This document shows, one piece after another, positions 19,131 through 34,840 of a DNA stretch of 64,000 nucleotides. Position 1 is the first letter of the stretch. Each line of letters opens with the position of its first letter. A model generated the notes under the pieces. That model was not told the DNA's origin, did not search any database, and saw only the letters and a list, made by a program, of their open reading frames with translations. The position numbers and the translations under genes are program-made. Source of the DNA: Brachynemurus nebulosus (taxonomy: Eukaryota > Arthropoda > Insecta > Neuroptera > Myrmeleontidae); the NCBI GenBank assembly GCA_035578155.1, contig JAPWDM010000005.1:27852108-27916107 (forward strand), given 5' to 3'.

Positions 19131-19762
19131 AATACGAATAATTCAGGGTAAGAGTTGTCATTATTTAATATTATCCAATTTTAATCTGAATATGTCCAGA
19201 TTATAACATGAGAATAAATTTTTGGATAATCTACAAATAAAAAGTTTTACTTGCAAAAAACTTGACATAAAGTTATCCCATTTTACAGTACGATATTAAA
19301 ACAATGTGGTTGGTTTATTACTTACAAAAACTATGTTTAAATTTATTTACAAAATACTTAACTATTTACCAGACCATAATAACGATACACTCACTAACTG
19401 GCAATGATTTTATTCAAAACCAACAAAACAACACACAATATATATTGTCGTAATATTAAGTTAACATTATTTCCGAGACGGATTCAAAAACACAGCACCA
19501 CAAGACAAGTGAATGTACGAACCAGCCATAACGTTCCTTTGTTTGAATTGAATCGAAAACAGAAGAGAAAAGTAAATAAAACAATACAGAATGGAAACAC
19601 AAATGAATTTAAGAATCTGTTTTGAAAATTAAAAGGATAGTATATACTCGGTACATACAATTGTATAATCATTGTTATCGAATTGGAAGTTATTTGAAAA
19701 GTCCATCCCATTAATTTATTATTACAATGTTGTTTGTTCTTTCGCCCATTTCCGGTTGAAAA
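19131..19762. other. Gene-free stretch
   Basis: Short open frames of 73-75 codons occur on both strands but overlap each other and lack any family resemblance. Nothing is supported. Confidence 0.4.
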
Positions 19763-19764
19763 TA

Positions 19765-20459
19765 CACGGAGAGAAAATTCATATAAAAATTACTGTGCTC
19801 AGCACTACAATCGACGTGTAAAAGGCGAACATATTCAATTTTGTATGGTAAAAATATAAAAATTATAATTAATCATAGAAAACTTAAAGGATAGAATATT
19901 GTTTCCGTAATATTAGCTCCGTAGAATTTGTAAAACAGCACAGTAAAAAGTTCCAGTGCCGACAAAAAAATATTTTTTAATTGTTTTTCTAACTTGGTCG
20001 GACGAATCGGACCAAGCACCTTGATTCATTAGACTGTCTTACAAGCAGCAAGCAGTATTCATTACACTGTCTTAGAGGACGGGGATGTCACCGTTTAATT
20101 CATCATTTTGTTACTTCACTATCTCTAGTATTAGAATATATTGTTGGCAATCATTTTTGTATGCATCATAAAGAATCGAAAGTCGGAAAAGATCGGGCAT
20201 CTTCGAAGTTTTTACAGGTGCAGCCCAAGCAACATAAGGTTGCAGGTCAGATGCGCAAATGACAGAGTACGACAACAAGAATTAAACTATAACATATATG
20301 CATAAGAGTATGATAAAAGTTGTGTTAGGACAATCCTTAAATTTTACCATGCTAGCACATATTTTTTATTTTGGTCGTCGATCGCGCACGCATTATAAGA
20401 GAGCATAGTAATTTTTCTGAAATTTTATCTACAAAAATTATATGATGTTTCTCTCCGTG
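19765..20459. mobile_element. Family A MITE, copy 2 (complete, 695 bp)
   Basis: It begins CACGGAGAGAAAATTC and ends TTTCTCTCCGTG, with TA at 19763-19764 and 20460-20461. The interior matches copies 1 and 3 over most of its length. It encodes no transposase and so depends on one supplied elsewhere. Confidence 0.85.
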
Positions 20460-20554
20460 TAGAAAATAATGGAATTACTCTCCTTCCACTCCTCAGATTA
20501 GTGCACTACAACTAAGTTTGCCGGCTATTTGAGCTTTTTCATGATAAAAATTAT

Positions 20555-20700
20555 TTTTTCGGTAGCCTAATTGGAAAGGCGCTTGACTAGCAACCAAGAG
20601 ATCCGGGTTCGAGTCCCAGCCGATCCAACTTGACAATTTTTCAAACACAATGTGAATGCCAAAGTAAATCGAGTGTCCAAGTATCAGCTAAAGCTGGACA
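20555..20700 (+). mobile_element. tRNA-Ala-derived SINE, copy 1
   Basis: The head (20557-20627) has an A-box-like TAGCCTAATTGG, an anticodon loop CTAGCAA (AGC, Ala) between CTTGA and CCAAG, and the B box GGTTCGAGTCCC. The 5' acceptor strand does not pair properly with the 3' CCGATCCA, so it is not a functional tRNA. The body TTGACAATTTTTCAAACA recurs after the head of copy 2. Confidence 0.65.
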
Positions 20701-20880
20701 TTAAGTGAACATATGTATGAATATTGCTGTATGTATAAATACGAACAAAAGTTCGCCATACATTAATAATGTTTCACAGGCACTCGATAACATTTGAAAT
20801 TAAAAATATAAATGCGTCTCGCATTAAAGAGAGGATGTGTTTGATTGATTGTCGGACTGGAGTGGCACTCGAACAAGCGG

Positions 20881-20985
20881 TTCGGTAGCTTAATTGGTAA
20901 GGCGCTTGGCTAGCAACCAAGAGATCCGGGATCGAGCCCCAGCTGATTTCAGTTTGACAATTTTTCAAACAATATGTGAATTTTA
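20881..20985 (+). mobile_element. tRNA-Ala-derived SINE, copy 2
   Basis: Same head as copy 1, with a perfect anticodon stem CTTGG/CCAAG and a mutated B box GGATCGAGCCCC, followed by the shared body AGTTTGACAATTTTTCAAAC. The spacing of about 320 bp between the heads could reflect tandem insertion. Confidence 0.6.
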
Positions 20986-23627
20986 ATTAACATAAAAATT
21001 ATGTTAGTTCTTAGTTTTCATTACACACCATCACAAATCAGCAAATCACAAATTTTCTGTTTTGGGAGGGATTTATATAATAATTCCAAAATTCACTAGA
21101 AAGTCAAATAAAATTTAGTAAGAACCAAATTTTTCATTTTTTTCTTTCTCAAGTGTATTGAAAATTTAAATCATTGTTAGTTTATAATTAAACGAAGTAT
21201 TCAAACATACATATAACGAATACTTGATCCAACCCACTACATTCCATAAAAGTCAATAAGGATCAAATTATCAAACCAATTTATAATATGAACGCTTCGG
21301 TTATAAATGCACTATGTAGGTAATTTAGAAAAAGACGTAGGATAAAATTGAACAAAAGAGGATGTGAAACGAAGAAACGGAACAAAAGAAAAAATTAAAT
21401 AAGAACAGCACAATAACAGTGAGTAAGAAAATGAGGAAAATTAATAGAGAAAAATACTTTATATTTTCATTATTTTTATTTATTTCCAATATGCAATAAA
21501 AGCTGTTAAATCAACATACCCCTGTGTAATATAAGTCTTTTCCGTTCGGTTTCAATATATTTGTACCATATCGTCCATATAGTCCATGCATGCATGTATA
21601 TAATAGTGTGTACAGTTATGTACAAAAAGTTCTGAACTAAAACGATTTTCATACAAGCGCATTAGTAGTAATGAAAGGGTTACAAAATCTTTGTAAAACA
21701 AAAATTTTCAAAAAATTGTTGCGATTTCGAGTTATTCGATGTGTTAAGTTTTCGAAATCGGTCTATCACAAAATTTACCTACCTGTACCTGTTTTTTTTT
21801 ATGTTTATTTATAAACGATACTGTTCGTCATCGAAAACTGTTCGTAAATATCTCCTAAACGGTGCGCTGTGTCGAAAAAATAATGAATCTTGTGAAGGCT
21901 CAAGCGAAGCCATTTATGGATATTCCAAATATATTAGGGCTATTCAAGTGTGGTTTTCATTAAGCGAAAATTATTGATATCGAAAATAATGATATTTTCA
22001 ATAGTTAAATATGTAAAGTTCTACATATTTGTTATCAATTCTAGTTATTATAAAATTCAATTAATTAAAACTGTATCAATCATAACTTGATACTTTGACA
22101 ATGCAGTTTTTATATAGATCTAGGTTATTCCATATACCGCGGTAATTCACTTATTTTGTATTAATTCTGAATCTCCATATAACGCGATATCTCCATATCC
22201 CTCTTCCATATAAAATTTTAAAATATCTTCAAAACAACTATTTTGAGACAACTGCAGATTAAATTCTATATGAAATAAAAGTGTTCTGTTAAAAATTACA
22301 CATTCTACTTAAAATAACGAACTTGGTGTTGAGAAAGAGATATTCTTTTTCTATAGGTATATATTTTTTTTTTATAAAGGTATGTGTAACCCCTTAATAC
22401 ATAATTTATATACTTTTTAAATTTCTATTGTTATGTAAAGGTTACCTCGACATATACAACACTGATGCGCTGTGCAACAAGAAAAGGCGATAAATTCTAT
22501 TATATTCAATTCAAGTGGAAAATTAAACGTTTTGTTTAATTATTTTTATACGTCACTGTACATGAATCAAGCAGCTACGATCGCAGCCACCACAAATAAC
22601 TTGCAAACATCGCTCATTGTTGTCAGACAAATCGATTCTAGTTTTACTGGACATAGAAAATTATTTTTTACATGACAATTACATAATGTAAGAATGTGCG
22701 TTCACTGCACTCTACTGAAGTGGCGCACCCTGTTGTTACGTACACAAAAGATTCAAGTTTTTATAATACACCCTGATCAGATATAAATACAATTATATTG
22801 CTATCTCTTTTTAAATACAAATTCAGAATACACAGGTTGATAACTATGACTTGCGATTTCGATGTGTATAGAATACAAATGTATATGATAATTGTTTGAA
22901 TTGTTAAAAATTTATACTTTTATAAAAAAAATAAATGTATTTCGTATTAAAAGTGCATTTCATATTTAATACATGAAATATCCTGTATACAAACTGAATA
23001 AAAAATATATTTCTTTCTTTCTTAAAAAGATTATGAAATATGTTTCTTACTTTCTCGCACGTTTCTTATAAAAAGAATCATTGCTGTATATGTCAACCAG
23101 TGGAGCTACGTCATCAACATAATACATTTTGATGATCAGTAATGACTGAAATAACAAAATGTTTGGTAAAACTAGGAACCGTTTGTTTGTATGTATTATT
23201 TAACATAACTTGTACTTTATCATGTTGTATATACTAGCGTACAGTAATGCTTGTAGCTATTTTCTTATTTTCCTGTGCTTTTCAACGATAAAAATTTACG
23301 TTTTACTCAAACTTCTTCATGTACTACACTCACTTGTGTGCCTGTGCTTTTTTCCTGGCATTTTATTTGTGTTAATCTATATGTATATAGGTATTTTCCT
23401 TCCTTTAAGTGTTCTCTGTTTGTATCGCACAAATTTGTATCAATAGATAGCAAGTTGGGGCATGAAACACGTATGGAACAAAAGATTGTCTCATTGTTTG
23501 CGAGAGAATTGAATTTAAAATATTTAATAGAGTTCGTATTTGGAATGTTAAAAACTATGCAATAAATAGTGTACTTGTAAACTATTACAACAGAGATGAC
23601 TCGACTTTGCTAGAGACATACCAAAGC
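20986..23627. other. Gene-free stretch
   Basis: AT-rich with scattered frames of fewer than 100 codons on the + strand (21741, 22472, 23210, 23275). These are Leu/Phe/Tyr-rich, overlap one another and match no family I recognise. No repeat is called confidently. Confidence 0.35.
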
Positions 23628-23628
23628 A

Positions 23629-23740
23629 GGGCCCGCTCCAGGGGGGAGGGGAGGGCAAACCCGGGCATTTGCCGGTCACCGGTTTCGGAGCGGAATTTTG
23701 CCTGTTTGCCCACTGCTCATAAATAAACTCAAGTTATAAA
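23629..23740 (+). mobile_element. Possible hAT-like terminus fragment
   Basis: A GC-rich island, CAGGGCCCGCTCCAGGGG, followed by a short GC-rich run amid AT-rich DNA, resembles a hAT-type end. No partner end was found. Confidence 0.25.
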
Positions 23741-24654
23741 CACATCTACTACTCAATGTGGATTGGAATTTTGAACAAACTATTATTTCGTTAATATTTT
23801 TTAAAATCACACAAAATTTTACTAATTTATTAAGTAGTTTTTATTTCTGTAATGATGTCTCTAGCTTCATACAATCTTCTGTCCGAATTCCAAATACGAA
23901 GATCGAGAAGGTTTTGTAGTGTATGGATAATGTAATATGTAGTTACATTTAACTAAAATATAGACCAAAATTAATAAGCTGGTGAAAAAGTTTTTGAAAT
24001 ACGTTAACAAATAATAGAGAAATAGAAGACCAAAGTTTAAAGCGGAATGATTGATTTCCAATTCACTTGTGACGTCAAATATCCGCACAAGTGGACACCG
24101 AGTGTCTTTTATACAATATTTTTTTAATTAAATTATGTTAAATTACCATGAATTTAATAGTTTAAAAAATTTTTATGTACGACTGAATCATAAAAGTTTA
24201 TTTTATTACATTGTTAAGAGATATAAAAAGTATTACTTTTTGGCACTAGTTGCATAATGAAAAGCAAAAAGCACTAGTGTGATAAAGAATAGTCTACTTG
24301 GTAAATTTTAATTTCAATTTTACAATAAACAGAAAACACACTAACTTTATTTGTATACGATATTTACAAATGTTGGCATAATTAATATTAATTACACAAT
24401 CTGAACTATTATTAATATTTATTCCAGGCAGCTTTTTCTCCTTTCTTTTTTAAATATTAATAAGTTTTGTTGAAAAATCTTTTAAAAATGCTCCAATATT
24501 TTATTAGCTTTAGATGACAGATAGTAACCAAAGCATACTTTAAACATAATAAATTTGTCTATGCCAACTATATATAAAATAAATTTTTTATTTAAAGTAT
24601 AGACGTGAGATTTATAAATTCGATTTTTATCGACAACTAGGAATTTTAACAGTC
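23741..24654. other. Gene-free stretch
   Basis: Nothing recognisable apart from AT-rich sequence and short spurious frames. Confidence 0.35.
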
Positions 24655-24659
24655 GTACA

Positions 24660-24805
24660 TAAAGCTTTGTATGCAACTTGTACATAATTTGACTTTATGA
24701 ACTCGCCTTTTTTTATTGGCCTCGTTCGCAAGCTCGCTCAGCCATAAACACGGCTTGTTCATAAAGATCTTCATTATGTACTTGTTGCATAAATAGCTAT
24801 TTTAT
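24660..24805. repeat. Foldback hairpin
   Basis: The arm containing TATGCAACTTGTACATAA, then CTTTATGAAC, pairs with the reverse complement of 24754-24790 (GTTCATAAAG, then TTATGTACTTGTTGCATA). The arms are about 40 nt with a few indels, around a ~45-nt GC-richer loop. It is a probable small MITE. Confidence 0.55.
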
Positions 24806-25986
24806 TTACAATTTATCAATGTACAAAAGTTCAAAAAAATGACATTTTAAAACGTCAAAATATTGAATTTATAAAAGATAAAAATTCCAAAATCCTCGTA
24901 TCCGTAGTAATTAACGTATTTACCTGCATTATAAAAGTGTATTAAAAAAAACTCCTCGCTCTATTTGCAATCCCGTAGCAAAGATGACGTCACACATCTG
25001 TATCAAATGAAATAGAACAATCTATGTAAAGCGCAACTTTAAAGTCCCGTAACTTTGTTAGTTGTTGAGATATCTTAAATTTATTTTATACTTTTGTTTT
25101 TGATTTTGTTTTAATTTTTATTTTCACCCATAAAAAAAAATTGGTAAACTTCTCCATTGCATAATTGTCATATTTCTGGGACACATTATAATGTACGATA
25201 TCTTAAGTTGTGTTGCTAACAGTGTACAAAACGCAGACAAACCTCACCAATATTCGGACAAATTCTGGTGTAAATTACTTTCAACTGATCACAAAAATTT
25301 AATTTTATCTGAAATGAGAAGAGAAATAGTAAAAACCTATATCTTCCATTACGACATCACAGATAAATTTTTATTTTGAATTTTTAGAAAATTTTCCATT
25401 CTAAATCTTTTTGAAAATGATTTGCACTGTAAAAGCCAATCTAGTTTTGAACAGTCTTACTATCTGAATTTTATCAAAAATGAAAAGGGCAATATGAGAA
25501 ACTTGAACGACTGGAAACCCTGAAAGCTCGTAATATTTTTATGCCAAACAAATGTCAAAAGTTGACTAGAAACTAAACTTATATATTTTTCTAAACTTTC
25601 AACTCTAGAGTTGAACATGCTTTTGCATCATTCATATATGGAACAAATCATGAATCTATTGAGCTTTTAAAACTTTAGGTATTGTTAGTTTTCCGTAAGT
25701 AATATGACTAATATTATGTAAAGTTATATATTTAAACATGTATACAAGTAAATTATCTGAAAACCGTTAAAAAAAATTGTACAGAGTTGTGGCGTTTAAA
25801 ATTGAGCGTCTGCGTACAAGAATTAATAGAGTGAAAGATTTTTCAACAATTCATAAATTTTCTCCGAATCCACTAATGCAATTTTAATTTTATTTTATTG
25901 GCTCAGAACGGAAATATAAATTTTCTTTATTATCCAAATGGTGATGATATTTATCAAGGTATTAGAATTTTTCCATTCCTGTAGGT
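24806..25986. other. Gene-free stretch
   Basis: No supported feature; only AT-rich sequence and a 62-codon frame at 25191 without family resemblance. Confidence 0.35.
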
Positions 25987-26624
25987 CAGAGGTTCTCAAA
26001 ATGTGGTCCGCGCGTCAAATATGGTTTGCAGTGCCAGATTGTCTACACACAAATTTTATATTTATGCAAATCCAAACTACAGGAAACCCGCTTGTAATTT
26101 TTCGGTTGCTTTTACAAATTCCGATTTTGTGAAAATAGAAAAAAAAAAACAGTTACGAAAACATATGAGCAGTTTCAAATTTCAAAGTTCTGACATCGAA
26201 ATTACTGGTTTAGAAAGTTTTTTTAAAAAATTTGTTATACGTGATGACGTCTTCAAGTTCAGTTATTTCAAGATCAATATTAATAGATACAAAAATTAAA
26301 TGAATTAGATCTGTTAATGAACTTTGGGTAACTGGTACGCAAAATTTTCATTTTTCCTCTAGACAAGCCCTACCTTCATTCAGAAAATGTGACTTTTTCT
26401 GCCTTATTTTCAATTGATGTGATTTTTCAGTTTCTAAATTAAAATAAGAGATCAACCAAAACCATTTTTATATATGTATAGTTTATTTGCTCAAACTACA
26501 CTGTAAGTAGATACATTTTTCTTTTGTGTCGTTCCTCATTTTAAAATTTTTTCTTACATTAGTCAACCGAATTATTTTAATATTTACAATTTATCTCGCT
26601 TACTCAAAATATTGGGAACCTCTG
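25987..26624. mobile_element. Old non-autonomous hAT element (638 bp)
   Basis: The left end CAGAGGTTCTCAAAATGTGG and the right end (reverse complement CAGAGGTTCCCAATATTTTG) are hAT-type inverted termini with about 4 mismatches in 20. The flanking octamers CTGTAGGT and TTGTATAA agree at only about half their positions, so any 8-bp duplication has decayed. The frames inside show no transposase. Confidence 0.6.
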
Positions 26625-28002
26625 TTGTATAAAGATATATCCTACCTAACAATAGAACTAAGTAACCGGAAATATATTTATGCTGTATTTCTCGAAATTT
26701 TATTTAAAATTCAGTTGATATCTACTTCTGTAACTGAAACCAATGTTTATCAAACTAGTATTATTCACTTTCTTCGAAATACTTATTTCGATTGCCACTT
26801 ACGTCGAATGCCATAAATATCCGCAAAAGTATACACGTTATTTAAATAACCTAATTTCAACGAAGGTAGGAAATAATGTCAACAGTGGATTTACAATGTT
26901 TTAAAATACAAAAATAGTTCACAGGAGATAGGTCAAGTTAAAGTTTTCAAAATTGAAGACACGCTGAAAGAATTTAAAGAAGCAGGTTGCTACGAAAAAA
27001 AAAAAATAAAAAGATTTTTTCCGTTGCACGGAAAGCATTGAATCATGGATATGTTTTATAGTTTAATAGGTACACACTACACACAAATACAACAACAAAC
27101 ATTAGCTATTTACTTACCTATCTGATTCACTCACTTACGATAACGAGCCAAAACCATATCCATGTTAAAATTTAAAATTAAAAACTTTTATATAGTCTAT
27201 ATTGGGAAAAATACATATATGGAAAAATTGCAGGCACCATTATGAAAAATGGGAAAATTTTGTTATGCTCGAATTAAACACGATGCTAACAATCTAAAAT
27301 TTTGCTATAGTAAACCAGTAAACCTGTTTAAACATGTATCCGAAGAAAGACACAATTTTTAGGGCGATAAAGCGATTAAATTATCCTATTTTCCCCAAAA
27401 AATGCAATTGACGAGCAAAAAAAGTGGTGGGGACCTCTATTGTGTGGCAACATACGTCATTAAGTAAATGAATCATTGCCTATAACCTGGCAACATTTGT
27501 CAACGTTGTATTCACTGAAACGACAAAAATAAAATCATATATCGTAACTTATGAAATCACTGTTGAGCCCAAAAAAATTTTATTACTCGCGAAAATATTT
27601 TCCAACTGTATAAATCCAATTCCTATAATGTTCGAATACAAATACTATAAAATATTAACATTTCTTACCTCTTACCTCTAACCTCCTTAATTATAGTACT
27701 ACCAAAATCAATTAACTTTTATTGTGATATCTTAAAAAGAAATCCTATTTTTTGTCTTAATTTGTTTAATATGTAAATTACAGTTTTTATATCCAAAGTT
27801 GATAAAAACTGTTAAAAAGTTTGAAAGTAATATCTCGTCTTTTCTGTATAACGCACACCTCCCCCTCCTGCACCTACCCCCGCGCAATAATACAAATTTT
27901 AAACAAATACCGGAGACCATAAGTATTTTCGTAAAGTTCAACGGACAGATACTTGTAGACAGTTTGATTATTATATTGAAATAGATAAGAAAAAAGTTTT
28001 AC
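26625..28002. other. Gene-free stretch
   Basis: Nothing recognisable; one pyrimidine-rich CCTCCCCCTCCTGC patch near 27855. Confidence 0.35.
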
Positions 28003-28302
28003 TTTTTTAGCGAATTTCCAGAATGAAATTCAGCTAGTACAGTCACTGTCATGACAAGTTCGTTAGCCAGACACGTCGGATGCCAGGAACATGGTTTTTG
28101 TTCTTGCAAAAAATTAGTTTTTTGCCAAGATTTCCACTTAATCAACAATTTTTGCGAAATTTTTTTACACCATTTAAAAGAGGAGAAAAAATTACATAAA
28201 AAAGGTCTTTAAACTATTGTTCCTGTGTCAACTAGTTTCCGGGAAAAACTAATTTTTATAAACGGAAATTAGCTATGTTATGCAGGATGCTGCGACAGGG
28301 GT
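28003..28302 (-). repeat. Repeat family B, copy 2 (inverted, internally deleted)
   Basis: Read on the minus strand it starts CCCCTGTCGCAGCATCCTGC and passes through 'gtgtctggctaacgaact'. It then jumps directly to the 3' block 'catgacagtgactgta', omitting the segment that holds (TA)n in other copies. Confidence 0.65.
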
Positions 28303-30779
<2,477 letters not shown>

Positions 30780-31395
30780 TTACCAGTGGCCACGAAAAGA
30801 AATACGCTGCCAATGGTGTGTGGCACACAGCTTCCTCGTACTCGTAAAGTACCATGATAATTTAATGCTCAATATATCTTTGTATAATTTAATATAGGTA
30901 TTAACGATTCATAAAAAATTGAGCGAAATGGAACTAGCACTAAATAAGATATTGACATTTAATGGAATTTCATGGTAGCGCCGTGGATACTATTACTTCG
31001 AATACAATGAAATTTGTCGGAGACCATCTAGGAACCAGACCGCATAATTTCTGACAATTTCATAAAAAAGAATGACATGGCAGCGGCGTAGCTACCGTTA
31101 CTCCGATTTCGATTAAATTTATAGGGAACCATCTAGGAACCAAACTGCATAATTTCTGAAAATTTCATTAAAAACAATCGAATAGTTCAGAAGTTATGCC
31201 ACTTGGTGCAAACTGACGACACACAGACGGACAGACAGACACCAAACCAGAATTTTTCAGGGAGCTCTAGAACGTAAAATATGCGTAAAAAAAATTATTT
31301 TGGAGAGAAAAAATTTTTTTAGTTTTCAAAAGTGATCACAATGCTTCCGCTACTTTAATAGTCTCGGAAGCAAAAGTAACTATGCAAAATTCTGT
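30780..31395 (+). repeat. Repeat family F, copy 1
   Basis: It starts near CTGCCAATGGTGTGTGGCAC, contains two degenerate ~106-bp tandem modules around ACCATCTAGGAACCA (about 31020 and 31125), then CAGACGGACAGACAGACA, and ends around CTTCCGCTACTTTAATAGTC. Related copies lie at 61020-61935 (same strand) and 43440-43735 (inverted). It is non-coding. Confidence 0.6.
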
Positions 31396-32453
31396 TACAT
31401 TGTAATTATCTTTATATATGATGATTAAATAATGTTTCCCTCATCTGAAATTTTCAATGTCATTCCTCCAATATCCATTTACATCGCCGACAACTTCAAG
31501 AGCACGTAATTTTCCAAGTTAAAGTCGAACACCATGTGAATATATGTTTACGCGACGAAGAAAAAAAGCCGACAGAAAGAGTAAAACAAAAAAGAAAAAT
31601 AAAATAAAATTTCATTCCATTATTAAGTAAGAAGTTCTTTTGGTTGTCTGATTACACTACGCTCCGTACTCCGTACTCTCCGGTGTTGATCCGGAGTCCA
31701 TACACAGTTTGTGGAAGTGGGCCTGTTGTGTCTGAAGGGCCCACCTAAGTGTTATTTTCATATCGACAACACATTTATATAATGTAGTCAATCCGTTGGG
31801 GGTCGTTGTGTTACGTTATCGCCATCTGGTTTCGTGAGTTAATGTGTGTTGTTTTCTCCGTGCAATGACAAAAGAGAAGGACAAGAAGAGGGGGATGTGA
31901 GAGGAATTTAATAATGATATAATGTATGGTGACCTTGGTCAAGGACTGTCGGCAATTTAACCTGTTCAAGTATACTTCATAGACAATGTTTCATTAATTT
32001 AATTATATTTCTTATTGAATGCAATTCGAATTAACTCGAAATTGTCAAGATAATCAATTTCTTGAGTTGAAATCTACTCGTCTGTACCGATACGGAAATG
32101 CTCGATTTTATAAAAGAAAAACTTCTGAAAATTCGGGATGAAAAAGCTTTAAAAAATTTAAAATAAAATTTGCTGGAATTCCATATTCTAAATTTGACTG
32201 TAATTTTAATTCGTCATGTGTGACATTACTCTACAAAATGCCCGACAGGACCCACATGATCGATGAAAATTAGCTTATTCTAAATTATAGTTAAATTTTG
32301 AATATGGAATTCTAATAATTTTTATTTGAAATATTTTAGAGCTTTCTCGTCGTGGGATTTTAAACCTTTCAATAGTTTGTTTTTTTTGATTCTGAAAAAC
32401 CTAGAATATTTTGGCAACAGTTGAACCCATTTTCATAAAATCTTGCTAAGAAC
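31396..32453. other. Gene-free stretch
   Basis: No supported ORF. A GC-richer patch near 31660-31860 (CTCCGTACTCCGTACTCTCC) has no recognisable identity. Confidence 0.35.
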
Positions 32454-32815
32454 TAGGGATGTTATGGATATCCGTAACCGTAACCGAAACCGTATCCGAA
32501 AATTAAAGTTTCGGATTTGTTTCGGATAATAACAAACAACTGCCATTGGAAAACTGAATTTAAATCAAACCAAATTTTTGTTGCATGTAATTCTTTTGAT
32601 AGATTTCCATTAAATCGTGTTTGACGTTTATTTTTTTAAGTAAAATTTCCCCCTTTTTTTTAAAAAAATATTTTTACTAAAAGCAATTATCCGTAACCGT
32701 AAGCGTATCCGAAAAATTATCCGACATTATTCCGAAACCGAAAAAAATGTTTTAAATATCCGTATCCGTATCCGTATCCGAAATTTCATATCCATAACAT
32801 CCTTACCAATTTTCA
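32454..32815. mobile_element. hAT-type MITE rich in GGTTACGG motifs, copy 1
   Basis: Both ends carry the inverted repeat TAGRGATGTTATGGATAT (the right end reads TAAGGATG... in reverse complement). Subterminal arrays of CCGTAACCGTAACCG on the left and CCGTATCCGTATCCG on the right surround an AT-rich core. The flanking octamers do not match. Confidence 0.7.
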
Positions 32816-32949
32816 TCAAATATATAGCTAAAAACCATCACAGAATTAAGAAAAAAAAAACGCATTAAAATGGTTAAACCGTTTTGGAGATAAATGGTAA
32901 CAGACACAAGTTCACACCTCTTACCCTAAACGTAGGTATATAAGTATAC
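32816..32949. other. Spacer between the opposed hAT MITEs
   Basis: Resembles a worn interspersed repeat ('ttttggagataaatggtaac'). No gene. Confidence 0.3.
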
Positions 32950-33347
32950 TAGGAATATTATGGATATGAAATTTCGGATACGGATTCGGATACGGATATT
33001 TAAAATCATTTTTTTCCGTTTCAGTTTCGGTTACGGATATATAATAATATCGGATACGGTTACGGTTACGGATAATTGTTTTTAATGAACATTTTTTGTT
33101 AGGATAACGGAGAAAATTCTACCGAAAAAAGTGAACGCCAAACACGAATTAAAAAAAATCTATCGAAAGAAACACATGCAGCAGAAAATTTCTTCGATTT
33201 AACTCAGTTTTCCAATGGCAGTTGTCTGTTATTAGCCGAAACAAATCCGAAACTTTTATTTCCTAATACGGTTTCGGTTACGGATAATTAATTATTTCGG
33301 ATAGCCGGTAGTTTCGGTTACGGTTACGGATATCCATAACATCTCTA
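32950..33347. mobile_element. hAT-type MITE, copy 2, opposite orientation
   Basis: Same 18-bp inverted ends (TAGGAATATTATGGATAT and reverse complement TAGAGATGTTATGGATAT) and the same CGG-rich subterminal arrays as copy 1, but inverted. The flanking octamers AAGTATAC and ATATATAC agree at 6 of 8 sites, a plausible decayed hAT duplication. Confidence 0.7.
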
Positions 33348-34390
33348 ATATATACTAACTCACTTCCGTCGTGGGTAAAAAAATATCGGTTAAATTGTTA
33401 ATAACTGGACATTTTTCCAAGCTCTTAACTTAAAATATTTTCCATATTCACATTTGCAATGCAGAAGCCTCTCGAATGCAATATCCTTTATACACTACTC
33501 CAAAATCCGAACATTTAGGTACGGTACGAATTTCCATATTATATTTTCAATTCAGAACTATATTTGAACCGAAGTAATTTTCAAACATTTTTTTTACCAC
33601 TAGATGTGTACAGCTTCTAAGCTCAAATCGGAGTAGTACACAGAAGCCTATGATATAAGGATTCTCATAAACAAACACAATATTAAATAAACAAATAATA
33701 TATTTACATAACCATTTTAATAAAATTTAATTTATCTAATTAAAACGTCATATCATTTGCATCAGGAACAGTTGAGAAAACACATATAGTTGCAATATGC
33801 AAGTAGCAATATTGTTTTACTGTAATGTTCTCGTACCATAACATGTTATATTATTTACTGCGCGAGATGCACATTTGCGTTCACATTGTGACAAGTGGAA
33901 ATTTCGTTACGTAAAATATAATTTGATAAAATGCAGTTATACGTTGTATAGTGTGTGACCTTATTTAATAAAACGACTGACATCCAAGCCATAACTAGCA
34001 GCCAGCAAACCATTGAAGCCATCCCGTGTAGCCAATCAAACAATTTCTATTTATTTCTCTTCCAGATACCCATACAGTTCGTAACAATAGATACTATAAA
34101 CATAATATTTTGATATTTGAACGACCAAGGCGATGAGCACTTCGTGGCGTTCTGTGTTATAGCATGAACAGTATTAACATTCAATAAAATTCACCTTTTT
34201 TTAGGAATTAATAAAAAAAAAAACTATTAATACCTATTTTTAGCGTCCATTTTTTTAGCATCTATTTATTGATATTTTAAGAACAAATAAAAGGACTTAC
34301 AGCAATTTAAATATATCCATACAAAAAGTAATGGGCTGGTCGACATAACTTTGGGAATAATTGTGTCCATCTGCAACAAAAAAAAAAAAT
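33348..34390. other. Gene-free stretch
   Basis: No supported feature. A 62-codon minus-strand frame at 33855-34043 has no family resemblance. Confidence 0.35.
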
Positions 34391-34840
34391 AGCACTGTCG
34401 CAGTATCCTGCATAACATAGCGAGTTTCCTTGAAAACCCCCTCACATGGGATAATGATCCTACAACGTACTCAACATACTCTTATGTGTTTTTTTTTTTT
34501 GTTAAAAAAAATGTTAAATTTTAACAAATTCTACCAAAAAAAATTTTTTGAGGATTTTGGCATCGGACGTATAGTCTAGTCTAGAAGAGCCATTTTAGTG
34601 AAATTCTCATAGAGGGCACCAAAAATTATGATTTTGGTGTCATTCAATTCGTATTGACCTCTAGAAACTTTTTAAAAAAATTGAAAATGCGCTCATAAAA
34701 ATTGCAATTGTTATAAACAAAAGAGTGAAAGAAAAAAAGAGTGTTTTTGTTTTTTTGAAAAATCTCAAAAACTATTAAAGATTTTGGAAATTAAAAATAC
34801 CCCTGTCGCAGCATCTGCATAACATAGCGAATTTCCAAAT
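34391..34840 (+). repeat. Two partial family B 5' ends
   Basis: CACTGTCGCAGTATCCTGCA near 34394 and CCCCTGTCGCAGCATCTGCA near 34800 each continue with 'taacatagcga' and then diverge. The intervening sequence contains other worn fragments. Confidence 0.5.

Noticed and set aside
20557..20627. Functional tRNA-Ala(AGC) gene
   Set aside because: The anticodon loop and B box are tRNA-like, but the 5' acceptor strand does not pair with the 3' strand, and a second headed copy with the same non-tRNA tail shows it is a SINE.
32454..33347. Telomeric repeat tract
   Set aside because: GGTTACGG/GGATACGG runs resemble telomere sequence, but they are bounded by hAT-like inverted ends and are not the insect TTAGG repeat.
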